A stretch of DNA of 64,000 bases from CAWAPS01 sp963783945 (GTDB lineage Bacteria > Actinomycetota > Acidimicrobiia > Acidimicrobiales > Palsa-688): the NCBI GenBank assembly GCA_963783945.1, contig CAWAPS010000024.1, positions 62,001-126,000 of the forward strand, written 5' to 3'. The notes beneath the pieces were generated by a model. That model was given only the letters and a program-made list of their open reading frames with translations. It did no database searches and was not told the DNA's origin. Below are positions 17,513 to 25,963 of the stretch, in pieces; position 1 is the first letter of the stretch, and every line of letters begins with the position of its first letter. A program made the position numbers and the translations under genes.

Positions 17513-17800
17513 TCAAACCTGCGCCTGAACCCGGGCGAGGTCCTCGAGATCCGCCACCAGGGGGCCCTCCGGCGCCGGACCGAGGTCCATTGTCGTTGAG
17601 GTAGCGCTGCTCGGTCGTTTGACCAGGTTGAACGGAGGGCTCGTGTTGTCGGCCAGCCTGACCTGGCCGGCCACCCGGGTCCTCCTGATCGCCCACGCCT
17701 CCGGGGCGAAGCCGGCGTAGTCGACCGGAGTCCCGGCAGGTCCAAGCCGGGCGCCCGGACTGCTTGATTTATCTAGCAGTCCGCTGTAAACTCGACGCAT
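17513..17800 (-). CDS. possible small protein of unknown function
   Basis: A 95-codon frame whose last two thirds (from about PVDYAGFAPEAW) have GC-rich third positions and a normal residue mix. The only ATG lies at 17800, inside the phasin promoter on the other strand, which makes the start doubtful. No family recognised. It could be a genuine small gene with an unusual start or the remnant of one. Confidence 0.35.
   Translation of the reverse strand: MRRVYSGLLDKSSSPGARLGPAGTPVDYAGFAPEAWAIRRTRVAGQVRLADNTSPPFNLVKRPSSATSTTMDLGPAPEGPLVADLEDLARVQAQV
17757..17792 (+). promoter_or_regulatory. phasin promoter with embedded dyad operator
   Basis: A -35 box TTGATT (17764-17769), a 17-bp spacer and a -10 box TAAACT (17787-17792) make a well-spaced promoter. 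A perfect 8-bp inverted repeat GGACTGCT/AGCAGTCC (17757-17764 and 17775-17782) brackets the -35 box, so a bound protein would block polymerase. Confidence 0.6.
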
Positions 17801-18164
17801 GGTCGTACGGACCCCCACCCCGGCGAAGGAGTCAACAGTGGCAACCACCAGCACCAAGGCGAGCGGCTTCTGGAGCCCCGCCGACATCTCGAGCTCGGTC
17901 AAGCAGGCATGGGAGCGCTTCGACACCGCGGTCGGCCAGGTTCGCCACTTCGCCGATTCGGTCACCGACGCCACGCTCGCGTCGGTTAAGGCCAACCAGG
18001 ACGCCACCAGCCAGGCCGTCAACACATTCACCGGAATGGCCGGCACCAGGACTTTTGACGTAAAGAGCGGCCTCGACGCCGGCTTCGAGTTGACTAAAGC
18101 TCTAGTTGAGAGTCAGCTCCAGCTGGCCGAGAAACTGGTCGGCGCAGCCCGCACCGCCGACTGA
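17799..18164 (+). CDS. phasin / HbhA-like small helical protein
   Basis: About 121 residues, nearly all amphipathic helix, with alternating Ala, Ser, Thr, Lys and Gln and no cysteine, as in polyhydroxyalkanoate-granule phasins and HbhA-type surface proteins. Two starts are possible: ATG 17799, six bases after the -10 box (leaderless), or GTG 17838, preceded by AAGGAG and giving 109 residues. Its promoter carries a dyad. The XRE regulator lies on the opposite strand. Assignment rests on composition and context only. Confidence 0.6.
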   Translation: MVVRTPTPAKESTVATTSTKASGFWSPADISSSVKQAWERFDTAVGQVRHFADSVTDATLASVKANQDATSQAVNTFTGMAGTRTFDVKSGLDAGFELTKALVESQLQLAEKLVGAARTAD

Positions 18165-18192
18165 CCTCGGTCGTCGGGAGCCGCCCGGCACC

Positions 18193-18927
18193 TCAGAGCA
18201 GTCCGACGCTCGACCCGCCATCGACCATGATGGCGGCGCCCGAGATGTACCGGGCCGGTTCCGAGCAGAGAAAGGTCACCAGCCGTCCGAAGTCGCCGGG
18301 ATCACCGATGCTGACCCCGGATCCCCTGGCTGCCCCGAGCTGAAGGAACCGGTCGGTGGAATGCGGCCCAGGGCACGTCAGGTTGAGGGTTACACCCGAT
18401 GGGAAGATGTCGCGGGCGGCGGTCTTGGCCCACGCCCACAGCCCGGTCCGGGCCAGGTTGGACAGCGACAGGTCGGGGATGGGCTGCTTGATCGCCGACG
18501 ACGTGATGCAGCAGATACGGCCCCATCCGGCGTCCTGCATTGACGGCAGGGCTTCTCGCACCAGGCGGATAGAGGTGGTCAGGTTGGCGTCGACCGCCGC
18601 CGCGATCTGATCGTCAGTGATCTCGATCGCCCGGGCTGCCGGAGGCCCCCCGGCGTTGGCCACGAGAATGTCCAGGCCTCCATACCTGTCTCTGGTCGCC
18701 GCCACGAGTCGAGCCGGACTGGCCGGATCAGTGACGTCGGCAACCACGGCGTGCACCTCGCCACCTGCGGCGCGGATGGTGGTGGCCGCTTCCTGCAGCG
18801 CGCCCTCGTTGCGAGCGCAGATCACCACCCGGGCCCCTTCTTCGGCCAGAGCCTTGGCGCTGGCCCGCCCGAGCCCTTTCGACGAGGCCGTTACCAGAGC
18901 GACTTTGCCGGCGATACCGAGGTCCAT
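18193..18927 (-). CDS. SDR-family oxidoreductase with altered active site
   Basis: 244-residue Rossmann protein resembling FabG-type reductases: TASSKGLGRASA nucleotide loop, NAGG motif, C-terminal GAAIMVDGGSS. The usual YxxxK is not seen; the aligned stretch reads LSNLARTGLWAWAK, placing Ser and Arg at the Tyr and Lys positions. Related SDRs with this pattern exist, so catalysis may differ rather than be lost. The start overlaps the stop of the M24 peptidase gene by one base; it is last in the five-gene operon. Confidence 0.85.
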   Translation of the reverse strand: MDLGIAGKVALVTASSKGLGRASAKALAEEGARVVICARNEGALQEAATTIRAAGGEVHAVVADVTDPASPARLVAATRDRYGGLDILVANAGGPPAARAIEITDDQIAAAVDANLTTSIRLVREALPSMQDAGWGRICCITSSAIKQPIPDLSLSNLARTGLWAWAKTAARDIFPSGVTLNLTCPGPHSTDRFLQLGAARGSGVSIGDPGDFGRLVTFLCSEPARYISGAAIMVDGGSSVGLL

Positions 18928-20159
18928 CAGGTCTCGACGACGGTCAGATCGTGACTGACCGCGTTCAGAGCTCGAGGCCCGTCGTCGGTGGCCACGACGA
19001 TGTCCTCGATTCGGGCTCCGAACCGGCCGGCCAGGTAGATACCCGGCTCGACCGAGAAGGCGTGGCCGGCGACCAGCGCCACCCGGTTGCCGGCGACGAT
19101 GTAAGGGTCCTCGTGCTCCTCGAGCCCGATCCCGTGACCGGTGCGATGGATGAACGCGTCGCCGTAGCCGCTCGCCGCTATCTCTTTCCTGGCCGCACCG
19201 TCGACATCCTCGCAGAGAATCCCCGTCCGGGCCGCCGCCACTCCGATGGCCTGGGCCCGTTGGAGCACCTCATACATCTCGATCTCTTCGGCCGACGGCG
19301 GACCGGTCCAGACCGTGCGGGTGATGTCTGAGCAGTAACCGTCCATCGTCCCGCCGAAATCGCACACAACGGGCTCGCCGCGGCAGATGACCCTCGATCC
19401 CGGCTCATGGTGAGGGCTGGCCGAGTTGGGGCCGCTGCCCACGATGGCGAAGTTGACCTTTTGATGGCCCTCGGCCACCAACCGGCGCCCGATGTCCTGC
19501 GACACCTCTCGCTCGGTCCGCCCAACCAACGCGATGTCGCCTCGTAATAGCTGGGAGGCGACCCGGTCGGCGCCGGCCGAGGCGGCCACCAGGGCGACGA
19601 TCTCGCTCGCGTCCTTCACCGCTCGCAATGCCCCCGTGACTTCCGAGGACGGGCGCCAGGCGGACTCGGGAAGGCGCTGCTGCAGAGCCAGGACGAACGT
19701 GGCCCAGGTGCGGTCGGAAACGGCCAGCCGCCGCCGGGAACCCACCAGTGAGGCGACGATGCCAACCGGGTCGTCGTTCTCGCCCCAGGGCCAAAGCTCG
19801 AACACCTCCGGGATCTCCCGCACACGCGGCGCCTCCAGACGCGGGACCACGAGAGTGGCGGGCGAGCCCGCCGGCACGACGAGCATGGTGAGCCGCTCGA
19901 GGGGCATGGCCTCGTAGCCGGTCAGCCACGGGAGATCGGCGCCGAGCGAGAGCAGCAGGGCTTCGACCCCCAGCTCCTCCATCCGTTGCTGCACCCGAGC
20001 CAGCCGGCCCACCCTCGCGTCTTCGCTGCTCAGGGAGGCTGTCACCGGCCGGTGGGCCGCCGACTCACCTTCCGGTTGGGACCCACCCCCCCGTGCCGCG
20101 ACCTGCCTGGGCTGACCACTTGCGGGCGACGACTGCCACGGCTGCTCGAGCGGACTCAT
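18927..20159 (-). CDS. M24 aminopeptidase (Xaa-Pro peptidase-like)
   Basis: 410 residues: an N-terminal creatinase-type domain and a C-terminal pita-bread metallopeptidase domain. The five metal ligands can be placed: the two Asp in CDFGGTMDGYCSDITRT, His in HRTGHGIGLEEHEDPY, Glu in SVEPGIYL and Glu in ARIEDIVV. This suggests removal of a residue preceding proline. ATG 20159 is chosen for its ATGA overlap with lipBA; about 40 low-complexity residues precede the domain. It sits in the lipoate operon, with no obvious link to lipoylation. Confidence 0.88.
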   Translation of the reverse strand: MSPLEQPWQSSPASGQPRQVAARGGGSQPEGESAAHRPVTASLSSEDARVGRLARVQQRMEELGVEALLLSLGADLPWLTGYEAMPLERLTMLVVPAGSPATLVVPRLEAPRVREIPEVFELWPWGENDDPVGIVASLVGSRRRLAVSDRTWATFVLALQQRLPESAWRPSSEVTGALRAVKDASEIVALVAASAGADRVASQLLRGDIALVGRTEREVSQDIGRRLVAEGHQKVNFAIVGSGPNSASPHHEPGSRVICRGEPVVCDFGGTMDGYCSDITRTVWTGPPSAEEIEMYEVLQRAQAIGVAAARTGILCEDVDGAARKEIAASGYGDAFIHRTGHGIGLEEHEDPYIVAGNRVALVAGHAFSVEPGIYLAGRFGARIEDIVVATDDGPRALNAVSHDLTVVET

Positions 20160-21928
20160 GCGAACGACACCGACGCCGAACCTTGGTGGTCGGACGACTT
20201 CACCCCGCTGGAAGAGCCGGAACCGTCCAGCGCGGTGGCCGCGGCCTGGCGGGCGTGGTAACTCGATCTGGTGAGGGGGGAAGCCTCCACGTGGGGGACG
20301 CCCATGGCCTCGCCGGCCGCTTTGATCCGGGCGAACTCCTCCGGGGTCCACCACCGGGCGACCGGGAGGTGATTCGAGGTCGGCCTCAGGTACTGGCCCA
20401 CCGTGACTATGTCCACCCCGATGCCGTGCAGGTCGGCAAGCACGGATAGCACCTCCTCCACTGTCTCGCCCATACCTACGACGAGACCCGATTTCGTGGT
20501 CAGGCCGGCCGCCTTGGCTCTCGACAGGACGGCGAGGCTGCGAGTGTAAGAAGCCGACGGGCGCACCGCCCTCTGCAGGCGGGCCACCGTTTCCATGTTG
20601 TGATTGAGCACGTCGGGACCGGCTGCGAAGATGGTGTCCAACGCGACGGGATCGCCCTTGCAGTCGGAGATGAGCAACTCGATCGCGGTTTGGGGAGAAC
20701 GCCGGCGAATGGCCAAAACAGTGGCGGCGAAACCTGAGGCCCCACCGTCATCCAGATCGTCGCGGGCCACGGTGGTCACTACCGCGTGGGCGAGGCCGAG
20801 ACGGGCAACCGCCTCCGCCACCCTCTCCGGTTCGCCAGGGTCAACGGGATTGGGTTTGCGGGTGTCTACCAGGCAGAACCCGCAGGCCCGGGTGCAGCGG
20901 TCCCCGTTGATCATGAACGTCGCAGTGCCGTCAGCCCAGCACTCGTAGATGTTCGGGCAACCGGCCTCCTCGCAAACGGTCACAAGGGACAGATCCCGCA
21001 TGATGTGGCGCAGGGCCCGGTACTCATCGCCCATTCGAGCCTTGACCCGCAGCCAGTCGGGCTTGCGTTCAGCCATCCCTATCCCGCCAGCAGGATTGAC
21101 ACCCGCCTCGGACAGGCGGCGGTCGAGCATCCGGACCGGCACCGGCCCCGGTGACGCTTCGGCGCGCTGCGGGACGGGATGCCCAGGTCCGGCGCCTCGC
21201 GTGAACGGTGCCAGCTCGGATTCCACGATCCGCCACGCCACGTCCTGCCGGTCGACCCGGGTAAACCCCCACACCCGCGCCGCCCTGCCCACGATGGCGT
21301 CGACCACTTCTTTCATGGGTACGTCCACTCCCTCGGCCTCGAGCGAGGTGACCGACTTGTCGGTGATGCCGCAGGGCACGATGTGGCGGAAGTAGTCCAT
21401 GTGGGGGGCGACGTTGAGGGCGAATCCGTGCATGGAGCGTCCACGCGAGACCCTGACCCCGATGGCGCAGATCTTCCGCGGGTTGGGTCCGCCGGGGTCC
21501 ACCCACACCCCCGGGTAGCCGTCCAGGCGCCCGGCGCCGGGGAGCCCGACGTCGGCCAGGGTGTCTATGACCAGCTGTTCGATGCTGTTCACGTGGCAGG
21601 GCGAGGAGTTCCGTCCCATCGGAACCGACATCACCGGATAGCCCACGAGCTGGCCAGGCCCGTGATAGGTCACGTCGCCTCCGCGGTCGGTTCGAACCAC
21701 CTCGGCTCCGACTGAGGCCGGGTCCACCAGCACGTGCTCGGGCTTCGCCCTCACGCCGAGGGTGTACACGTGACGGTGCTCTAGCAGGAGCAGCCAGTCG
21801 TCGCCGCCCGAGGACCACAACCCTCTCTGGACGGCGTGGGCGTCCTGGTAGCGGACCCGGCCGAGCCAGCGGGCCCGCAGGGTGCCCCGCCCTCCAGCGC
21901 CGCCCGCGGCGCAGGAAACCTCGGTCAC
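20156..21928 (-). CDS. LipB-LipA fusion (octanoyltransferase / lipoyl synthase)
   Basis: One continuous frame of 590 codons. Residues 1-240 are LipB (transfers octanoyl from ACP to the E2 lysine): DRGGDVTYHGPGQLVGYP, KICAIGVRVSRGRSMHGFAL with the conserved Lys, and the catalytic Cys in VPCGITDKSVTSLE. Residues 285-590 are LipA (radical SAM sulfur insertion): cluster CEEAGCPNIYEC, radical-SAM CTRACGFC, and C-terminal SPLTRSSYHA. No stop separates them. An in-frame ATG at 21076 could also start LipA alone, but lacks a good ribosome site. GTG 21928 lies 4 bases after the sucB stop. Confidence 0.9.
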   Translation of the reverse strand: MTEVSCAAGGAGGRGTLRARWLGRVRYQDAHAVQRGLWSSGGDDWLLLLEHRHVYTLGVRAKPEHVLVDPASVGAEVVRTDRGGDVTYHGPGQLVGYPVMSVPMGRNSSPCHVNSIEQLVIDTLADVGLPGAGRLDGYPGVWVDPGGPNPRKICAIGVRVSRGRSMHGFALNVAPHMDYFRHIVPCGITDKSVTSLEAEGVDVPMKEVVDAIVGRAARVWGFTRVDRQDVAWRIVESELAPFTRGAGPGHPVPQRAEASPGPVPVRMLDRRLSEAGVNPAGGIGMAERKPDWLRVKARMGDEYRALRHIMRDLSLVTVCEEAGCPNIYECWADGTATFMINGDRCTRACGFCLVDTRKPNPVDPGEPERVAEAVARLGLAHAVVTTVARDDLDDGGASGFAATVLAIRRRSPQTAIELLISDCKGDPVALDTIFAAGPDVLNHNMETVARLQRAVRPSASYTRSLAVLSRAKAAGLTTKSGLVVGMGETVEEVLSVLADLHGIGVDIVTVGQYLRPTSNHLPVARWWTPEEFARIKAAGEAMGVPHVEASPLTRSSYHARQAAATALDGSGSSSGVKSSDHQGSASVSFA

Positions 21929-21932
21929 GATT

Positions 21933-23582
21933 TCACAGCTCGCTCGCCCAATCGCGTGTCTCGATGATGGTCCTGATCGAGCGTAGAAAAGCGGCGGCAT
22001 ATGCGCCGTCGAACGCCCGGTGGTCCCAGGACATGACCAGGTTGCCGACCGGGTGAACCGCGATCCCATCCGTTCCGTCGGGTAACTCCACCACCACCGG
22101 GCGCTTGCGCACCCCGTCGGTCGACAGGATGGCCACCTGCGGCTGGTTGATCACAGGGACCGTGATAAAGGTCCCGAACGGGCCGGCGTTGGTGATGGTG
22201 AAGGTGCCGCCAGATATGTCGTCCATGGTCACCTTCTTGGTCCGGGCTTTGGCCGCCAGGTTCGAGATCTCCCGGGCCAGGGCCCGCAACCTCTTTCCGT
22301 CGGCCTGGTGGATCACCGGGACCAGAAGGCCCTCGAAGTCGAGGTCCACGGCGATGCCGATATTGACGTCCCCGTGCACGATGAGGGCGTTGTCCCCGAC
22401 CGAACTGTTCACCCGGGGGAATTCCTCGAGCGCGTCGACCACAGCCCGGGTGACGAACGGGAGATAGGTGAGGGCGAAGCCCTCGGCGGCCTTGAACTTC
22501 GAGCGTTCCGCGGTCCGCACCCTCTCGACTCCCGAGTAGTCGACCTCGACCGCGACCATGGTGTGGGCCGACGTCTGCTTCGAGCGGACCATGTGCTCGG
22601 CCGTACGGCGTCTGATGTTGGTGAACGGCACGATGGTGTCGTTGTCGCTCGCGCCGGCAGGAGCGGCGGCCGCGGCCGGGGCGGCAGCAGCCGGGGCCGC
22701 TCCGGTCGGCGCTGGAGCAACCGGCGCCGACGGGGACGCCGGCGGGCCAGAGGGCTCGACCCCCGGAGCTGGCGGGGCTGGCGCAGGGACCGCGGCGGCG
22801 GCCGCAGGCGCGGCGGCCGCAGGCGCAGCGGCCACAGGGGCGGCAGGCGCAGGGGCAACGACGGCCGGTGCCCCTGTCCCCCCGTTGCGGGAGTCGATGA
22901 TCGCCAGCACGTCGGACCGGGTGATGCGCCCGCCGGGGCCTGTGCCGCTGATGCTGGCCGGGTCGAGGCTGTGCTCGGCGATGAGCCGGCGGACGACGGG
23001 TGACAGGACCCGGGCCGGGCCGGCGTCCTCGGTCGCGACCGGGGCGGCGGCGGAGGGTGCCGGCGCGGCTGCAGGAGCCGGCGCGGCTGCAGGAGCCGGC
23101 GCGGCTGCAGGAGCCGGCGCGGCTGCAGGAGCCGGCGCGGCCACCGGAGCCGGCGCAGGAGCCGACGCCGCGGCAGCTGGGACCTCCGCTTCCGGGGCGG
23201 GGGCTGGCTGCCGGCCCGGAGCGGCTTCCTCGGTGGAGGGGGCCGGCGCCTGGGCCGGCTCAGCTGCCCCGGCCGCAGCCGCTTCGGCCGGCGCTGGAGC
23301 CTCCGCCTCGTCTTCGGTCGCGGCCGGCCCGGCGGCCGGCGCCGACGCGCTGTCCGATATGACGGCCAGGCGGGTTCCGACATCGACTGTCTCACCCTCG
23401 GGAACCAGGATCTCGGAGATCACACCCGCGACCGGGGAAGGGACCTCCGAGTCCACCTTGTCCGTCGAGACCTCGAACAGGATGTCGTCCTCGGCCACCG
23501 GGTCGCCAACCTGCTTGTGCCATCGGGTGATCGTGCCCTCGGTGACTGTCTCACCGAGCTGGGGCATGGTGATCTCAGCCAA
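21933..23582 (-). CDS. sucB: 2-oxo acid dehydrogenase E2 (SucB/DlaT-like)
   Basis: 549 residues. One lipoyl domain (residues 1-80) has the lipoylated lysine in EVSTDKVDSEVP; a long Ala/Pro linker contains a repeated segment; a peripheral-subunit-binding domain includes SPVVRRLIAEH; the acyltransferase domain ends with the catalytic MSWDHRAFDGAY. Products of neighbouring genes lipoylate it (LipBA) and reoxidise it (Lpd). Whether it serves succinyl or acetyl transfer, or both as in actinobacterial hybrid complexes, cannot be read from sequence alone. Its start overlaps the lpd stop by 8 bases. Confidence 0.9.
   Translation of the reverse strand: MAEITMPQLGETVTEGTITRWHKQVGDPVAEDDILFEVSTDKVDSEVPSPVAGVISEILVPEGETVDVGTRLAVISDSASAPAAGPAATEDEAEAPAPAEAAAAGAAEPAQAPAPSTEEAAPGRQPAPAPEAEVPAAAASAPAPAPVAAPAPAAAPAPAAAPAPAAAPAPAAAPAPSAAAPVATEDAGPARVLSPVVRRLIAEHSLDPASISGTGPGGRITRSDVLAIIDSRNGGTGAPAVVAPAPAAPVAAAPAAAAPAAAAAVPAPAPPAPGVEPSGPPASPSAPVAPAPTGAAPAAAAPAAAAAPAGASDNDTIVPFTNIRRRTAEHMVRSKQTSAHTMVAVEVDYSGVERVRTAERSKFKAAEGFALTYLPFVTRAVVDALEEFPRVNSSVGDNALIVHGDVNIGIAVDLDFEGLLVPVIHQADGKRLRALAREISNLAAKARTKKVTMDDISGGTFTITNAGPFGTFITVPVINQPQVAILSTDGVRKRPVVVELPDGTDGIAVHPVGNLVMSWDHRAFDGAYAAAFLRSIRTIIETRDWASEL
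23062..23151. repeat. 18-bp tandem repeat in the sucB linker
   Basis: Five units of GGCGCGGCTGCAGGAGCC (the last divergent), encoding Ala-Pro repeats of the flexible inter-domain linker. In-frame, so copy number can change without loss of function. Confidence 0.85.
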
Positions 23583-25002
23583 CGTGCAGACCTCTTCCGG
23601 TCAGGGCGAGCATGGTCTCGCCGAACGTCTCCGACAGGGTGGGGTGGGGCTGGATGTACTGGGCGACTTCCTGCGGGGTGGCCTCCCAATTCACCGACAG
23701 GTAGGCCTGCCCGAGCTGCTCGGTAACCCAGGGCCCGACCATATGGACCCCGAGGACCCGGCCGGCACCGCCCTCCGGAGTCTTCTCGCAGATCACCTTG
23801 ACCAGGCCTTCCGGCTCACCGACGATCAGGGCCCGCCCGTTGCCGGCGTAGGGGTCCCTCTTGCTCACCACGTCGTAGCCGGCTTCTCGCGCCGCGTCCT
23901 CGGATAGCCCGGCGAAGGCAACCTCCGGGTGGCAGTAGATGCACCACGGCACCTTCGAGTAGTCGACTGGGACGACGTGCTCACCGAGGATCTGGTCGAT
24001 GATCACCACCGCCTCGGCAAAGCCCACATGGGCCAGGGCCGGGGTATCGACCAGGTCGCCGGCCGCGAACACGCCCGGCTCGGCCGTGCGCATGTACTCG
24101 TCGACCTCGACGAAGCCGCGGCGGTCGACCTTGACCTGCGTGCCTTCGAGGCCCAGGTTCTCCGACAGAGGACGCCGGCCAACTGAGATGACCACCGCCT
24201 CGACCGTGATGTCTTCACCGTCACCGAAGTGAACCGTCGTGGAGCCACCGTCCTCGTTGGGCGTGTGGCCCGACACGGCCACTCCCGTGCGCACCTCGAT
24301 ACCTCGTTTTTTAAACGACCTGAGCACGACGTCGGCCACATCTTTGTCACAGCCGGGGAGGATTTTGGGCAGGGCCTCGAGAACCGTGACCTGGGTACCC
24401 AGGTCCGACAGCATCGAGGCGAACTCGCAGCCGATGGCGCCGCCCCCGACCACCACCGCGGACCGGGGAAGCCGCTCGAGGTCGAGCACCTCGTCGGAGG
24501 TCATGACGACCTGACCGTCGATGTCGAAGCCGGGGATGCTTCTCGGGACCGATCCGGACGCCAGGATGACGTGGGTCCCGACCAGCTCGGTCCCGTCGTC
24601 GACCCGGACCACGTGGTCGGGACCGAGACTTCCGGTCCCGATGAAAGTGGTGACCTTGCGCTTCTTCATGAGCCCCTGCAGCCCCCGCCAGAGCTGATCA
24701 ACCACCTTCTGTTTTCGGGCCTGGGACTGAGCGAACTCGACCGTGGGGGGATCGACCGCGATCCCGAACTCCTTGGCCCCCGTAACCGTCCGGTACACCG
24801 TCGCGGTCTCGAGAAACTCCTTGGCGGGGATGCACCCACGATGAAGGCAGGTGCCGCCGACCTTTTCCATTTCGACGACAGCTATGTTGAGCCCGGCCAG
24901 CCCGCCGCGCAGGGCGGCGGCGTAGCCGGCCGGCCCTCCGCCAATGACAACCACATCGAACTGCTGGGCCGTGTGGACCACCTCCTCTGAATCGGCGCCC
25001 AA
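23575..25002 (-). CDS. lpd: dihydrolipoyl dehydrogenase (E3)
   Basis: FAD flavoprotein of up to 475 residues that reoxidises dihydrolipoamide with NAD+. FAD-binding GGGPAGYAAALRG, redox disulfide GGTCLHRGCIP, NAD-binding GGGAIGCEFASM and C-terminal HPHPTLSE-like (QPHPTLSETFGE) motifs are present. The start is uncertain: TTG 25002 is the outermost, but a TAGATT box at 25006-25001 overlaps it; GTG 24981 or GTG 24954 may be the real start. First gene of the lpd-sucB-lipBA operon. Confidence 0.92.
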   Translation of the reverse strand: MGADSEEVVHTAQQFDVVVIGGGPAGYAAALRGGLAGLNIAVVEMEKVGGTCLHRGCIPAKEFLETATVYRTVTGAKEFGIAVDPPTVEFAQSQARKQKVVDQLWRGLQGLMKKRKVTTFIGTGSLGPDHVVRVDDGTELVGTHVILASGSVPRSIPGFDIDGQVVMTSDEVLDLERLPRSAVVVGGGAIGCEFASMLSDLGTQVTVLEALPKILPGCDKDVADVVLRSFKKRGIEVRTGVAVSGHTPNEDGGSTTVHFGDGEDITVEAVVISVGRRPLSENLGLEGTQVKVDRRGFVEVDEYMRTAEPGVFAAGDLVDTPALAHVGFAEAVVIIDQILGEHVVPVDYSKVPWCIYCHPEVAFAGLSEDAAREAGYDVVSKRDPYAGNGRALIVGEPEGLVKVICEKTPEGGAGRVLGVHMVGPWVTEQLGQAYLSVNWEATPQEVAQYIQPHPTLSETFGETMLALTGRGLHVG

Positions 25003-25006
25003 TCTA
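25001..25006 (-). promoter_or_regulatory. -10 box of lpd operon
   Basis: TAGATT on the minus strand, divergent from the thiamine promoter 45 bases away. It overlaps the outermost lpd start, so a downstream start is more likely. Confidence 0.4.
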
Positions 25007-25050
25007 CGTCTTTCACCGCTTGGCCCGGACGGGCCGACCCGTCCGGCATG

Positions 25051-25056
25051 TAGGCT
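25051..25056 (+). promoter_or_regulatory. -10 box of thiG operon
   Basis: TAGGCT about 20 bases before the riboswitch P1 stem, placing the transcript start just upstream of the aptamer. Confidence 0.5.
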
Positions 25057-25076
25057 CTGAACTGCTAGATGTCAAC

Positions 25077-25174
25077 ACGCAGGGGAGCTCGGCTATTCAC
25101 CGGGCTGAGAGGTCGGCTTCGTCGCCGGCGACCCTCAAAGATCCACCGGCCCGGTAACGCGGGCAAGGGAGCGT
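25077..25174 (+). promoter_or_regulatory. TPP riboswitch (THI element)
   Basis: The conserved aptamer blocks are present in order: GGGGAGCTC, CACCGGGCTGAGAGG, GACCCTC, AAAGATCCACCGG, CCCGGTAACGCGGGC and AAGGGAG. P1 can be drawn as ACGC (25077-25080) with GCGT (25171-25174). The AAGGGAG at 25165-25171 is also the best Shine-Dalgarno sequence for the thiG ATG at 25181, so thiamine pyrophosphate binding should hide the ribosome site directly; no separate terminator is visible. Confidence 0.92.
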
Positions 25175-25180
25175 ATACAG

Positions 25181-25963
25181 ATGGACGCAACCGCGGACGC
25201 ATCCGACGATCTGGTCATAGCGGGCCGGCCCTTCGCCTCGAGGCTGTTCCTCGGGACGGGCAAGTTCCCGTCCAACCAGGATCTGAGCGAGGCCATAGAA
25301 GCCAGCGGCACCGAGATCGTGACGGTCGCCCTGCGCCGCATCGACCCCACCGCCACCGAAGACATCCTCGAGGCCATCCCCGACCGGGTGCTGCTCCTCA
25401 CCAATACGTCGGGCGCCGTGGACGCGGGTGAGGCCGTGCGTCTGGCCCGGCTGGCCCGGGCCGCGGGTCTGCCGCGGTGGATAAAGCTGGAGATCACCCC
25501 CGACCCGCGTTATCTCCTGCCCGATCCGGTCGACACCCTCGCGGCCGCCCAGCAGCTGTGCGCGGAAGGCTTTGTCGTCCTGCCCTACTGCCCGGCCGAC
25601 CCGGTGCTGTGCAAGCGCCTGGAGGAAGCCGGGTGCGCCACGGTGATGCCACTCGGATCGTGGATCGGCTCCAACCAGGGTCTGCGCACCCGCGCCGCCC
25701 TGGAGATAATCGTGGAGCAGGCGACGGTGCCCGTGGTGGTCGACGCCGGCATCGGGGCTCCGAGCCACGCCGCCGAAGCCATGGAGCTCGGCGCCGACGC
25801 GGTGCTCGTCAATACCGCCATCGGCACCGCGGCCCGCCCGGCGGCCATGGCAAGGGCGTTCCGGTTGGCGGTCGACGCCGGCCGGTCGGGGTTCCGGGCC
25901 GGGCTACCGGCTGCCGCCGGCGTGGCGTCTGCGTCCTCACCGCTCACCGGTTTCCTGTCGTGA
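25181..25963 (+). CDS. thiG: thiazole synthase
   Basis: TIM-barrel enzyme of 260 residues that joins deoxyxylulose phosphate, ThiS-thiocarboxylate sulfur and dehydroglycine into the thiamine thiazole. The Schiff-base lysine lies in RWIKLEITPD, and the phosphate-binding DAGIGAPSHAAEAMELGADA is typical. ATG 25181 lies 6 bases after the riboswitch. It overlaps thiH by four bases. Its sulfur donor ThiS is encoded about 28 kb away. Confidence 0.96.
   Translation: MDATADASDDLVIAGRPFASRLFLGTGKFPSNQDLSEAIEASGTEIVTVALRRIDPTATEDILEAIPDRVLLLTNTSGAVDAGEAVRLARLARAAGLPRWIKLEITPDPRYLLPDPVDTLAAAQQLCAEGFVVLPYCPADPVLCKRLEEAGCATVMPLGSWIGSNQGLRTRAALEIIVEQATVPVVVDAGIGAPSHAAEAMELGADAVLVNTAIGTAARPAAMARAFRLAVDAGRSGFRAGLPAAAGVASASSPLTGFLS

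Noticed and set aside
25477..25959. Upstream extension of the thiH frame
   Set aside because: Arg/Pro-rich shadow of thiG; the thiH family begins after 25960.
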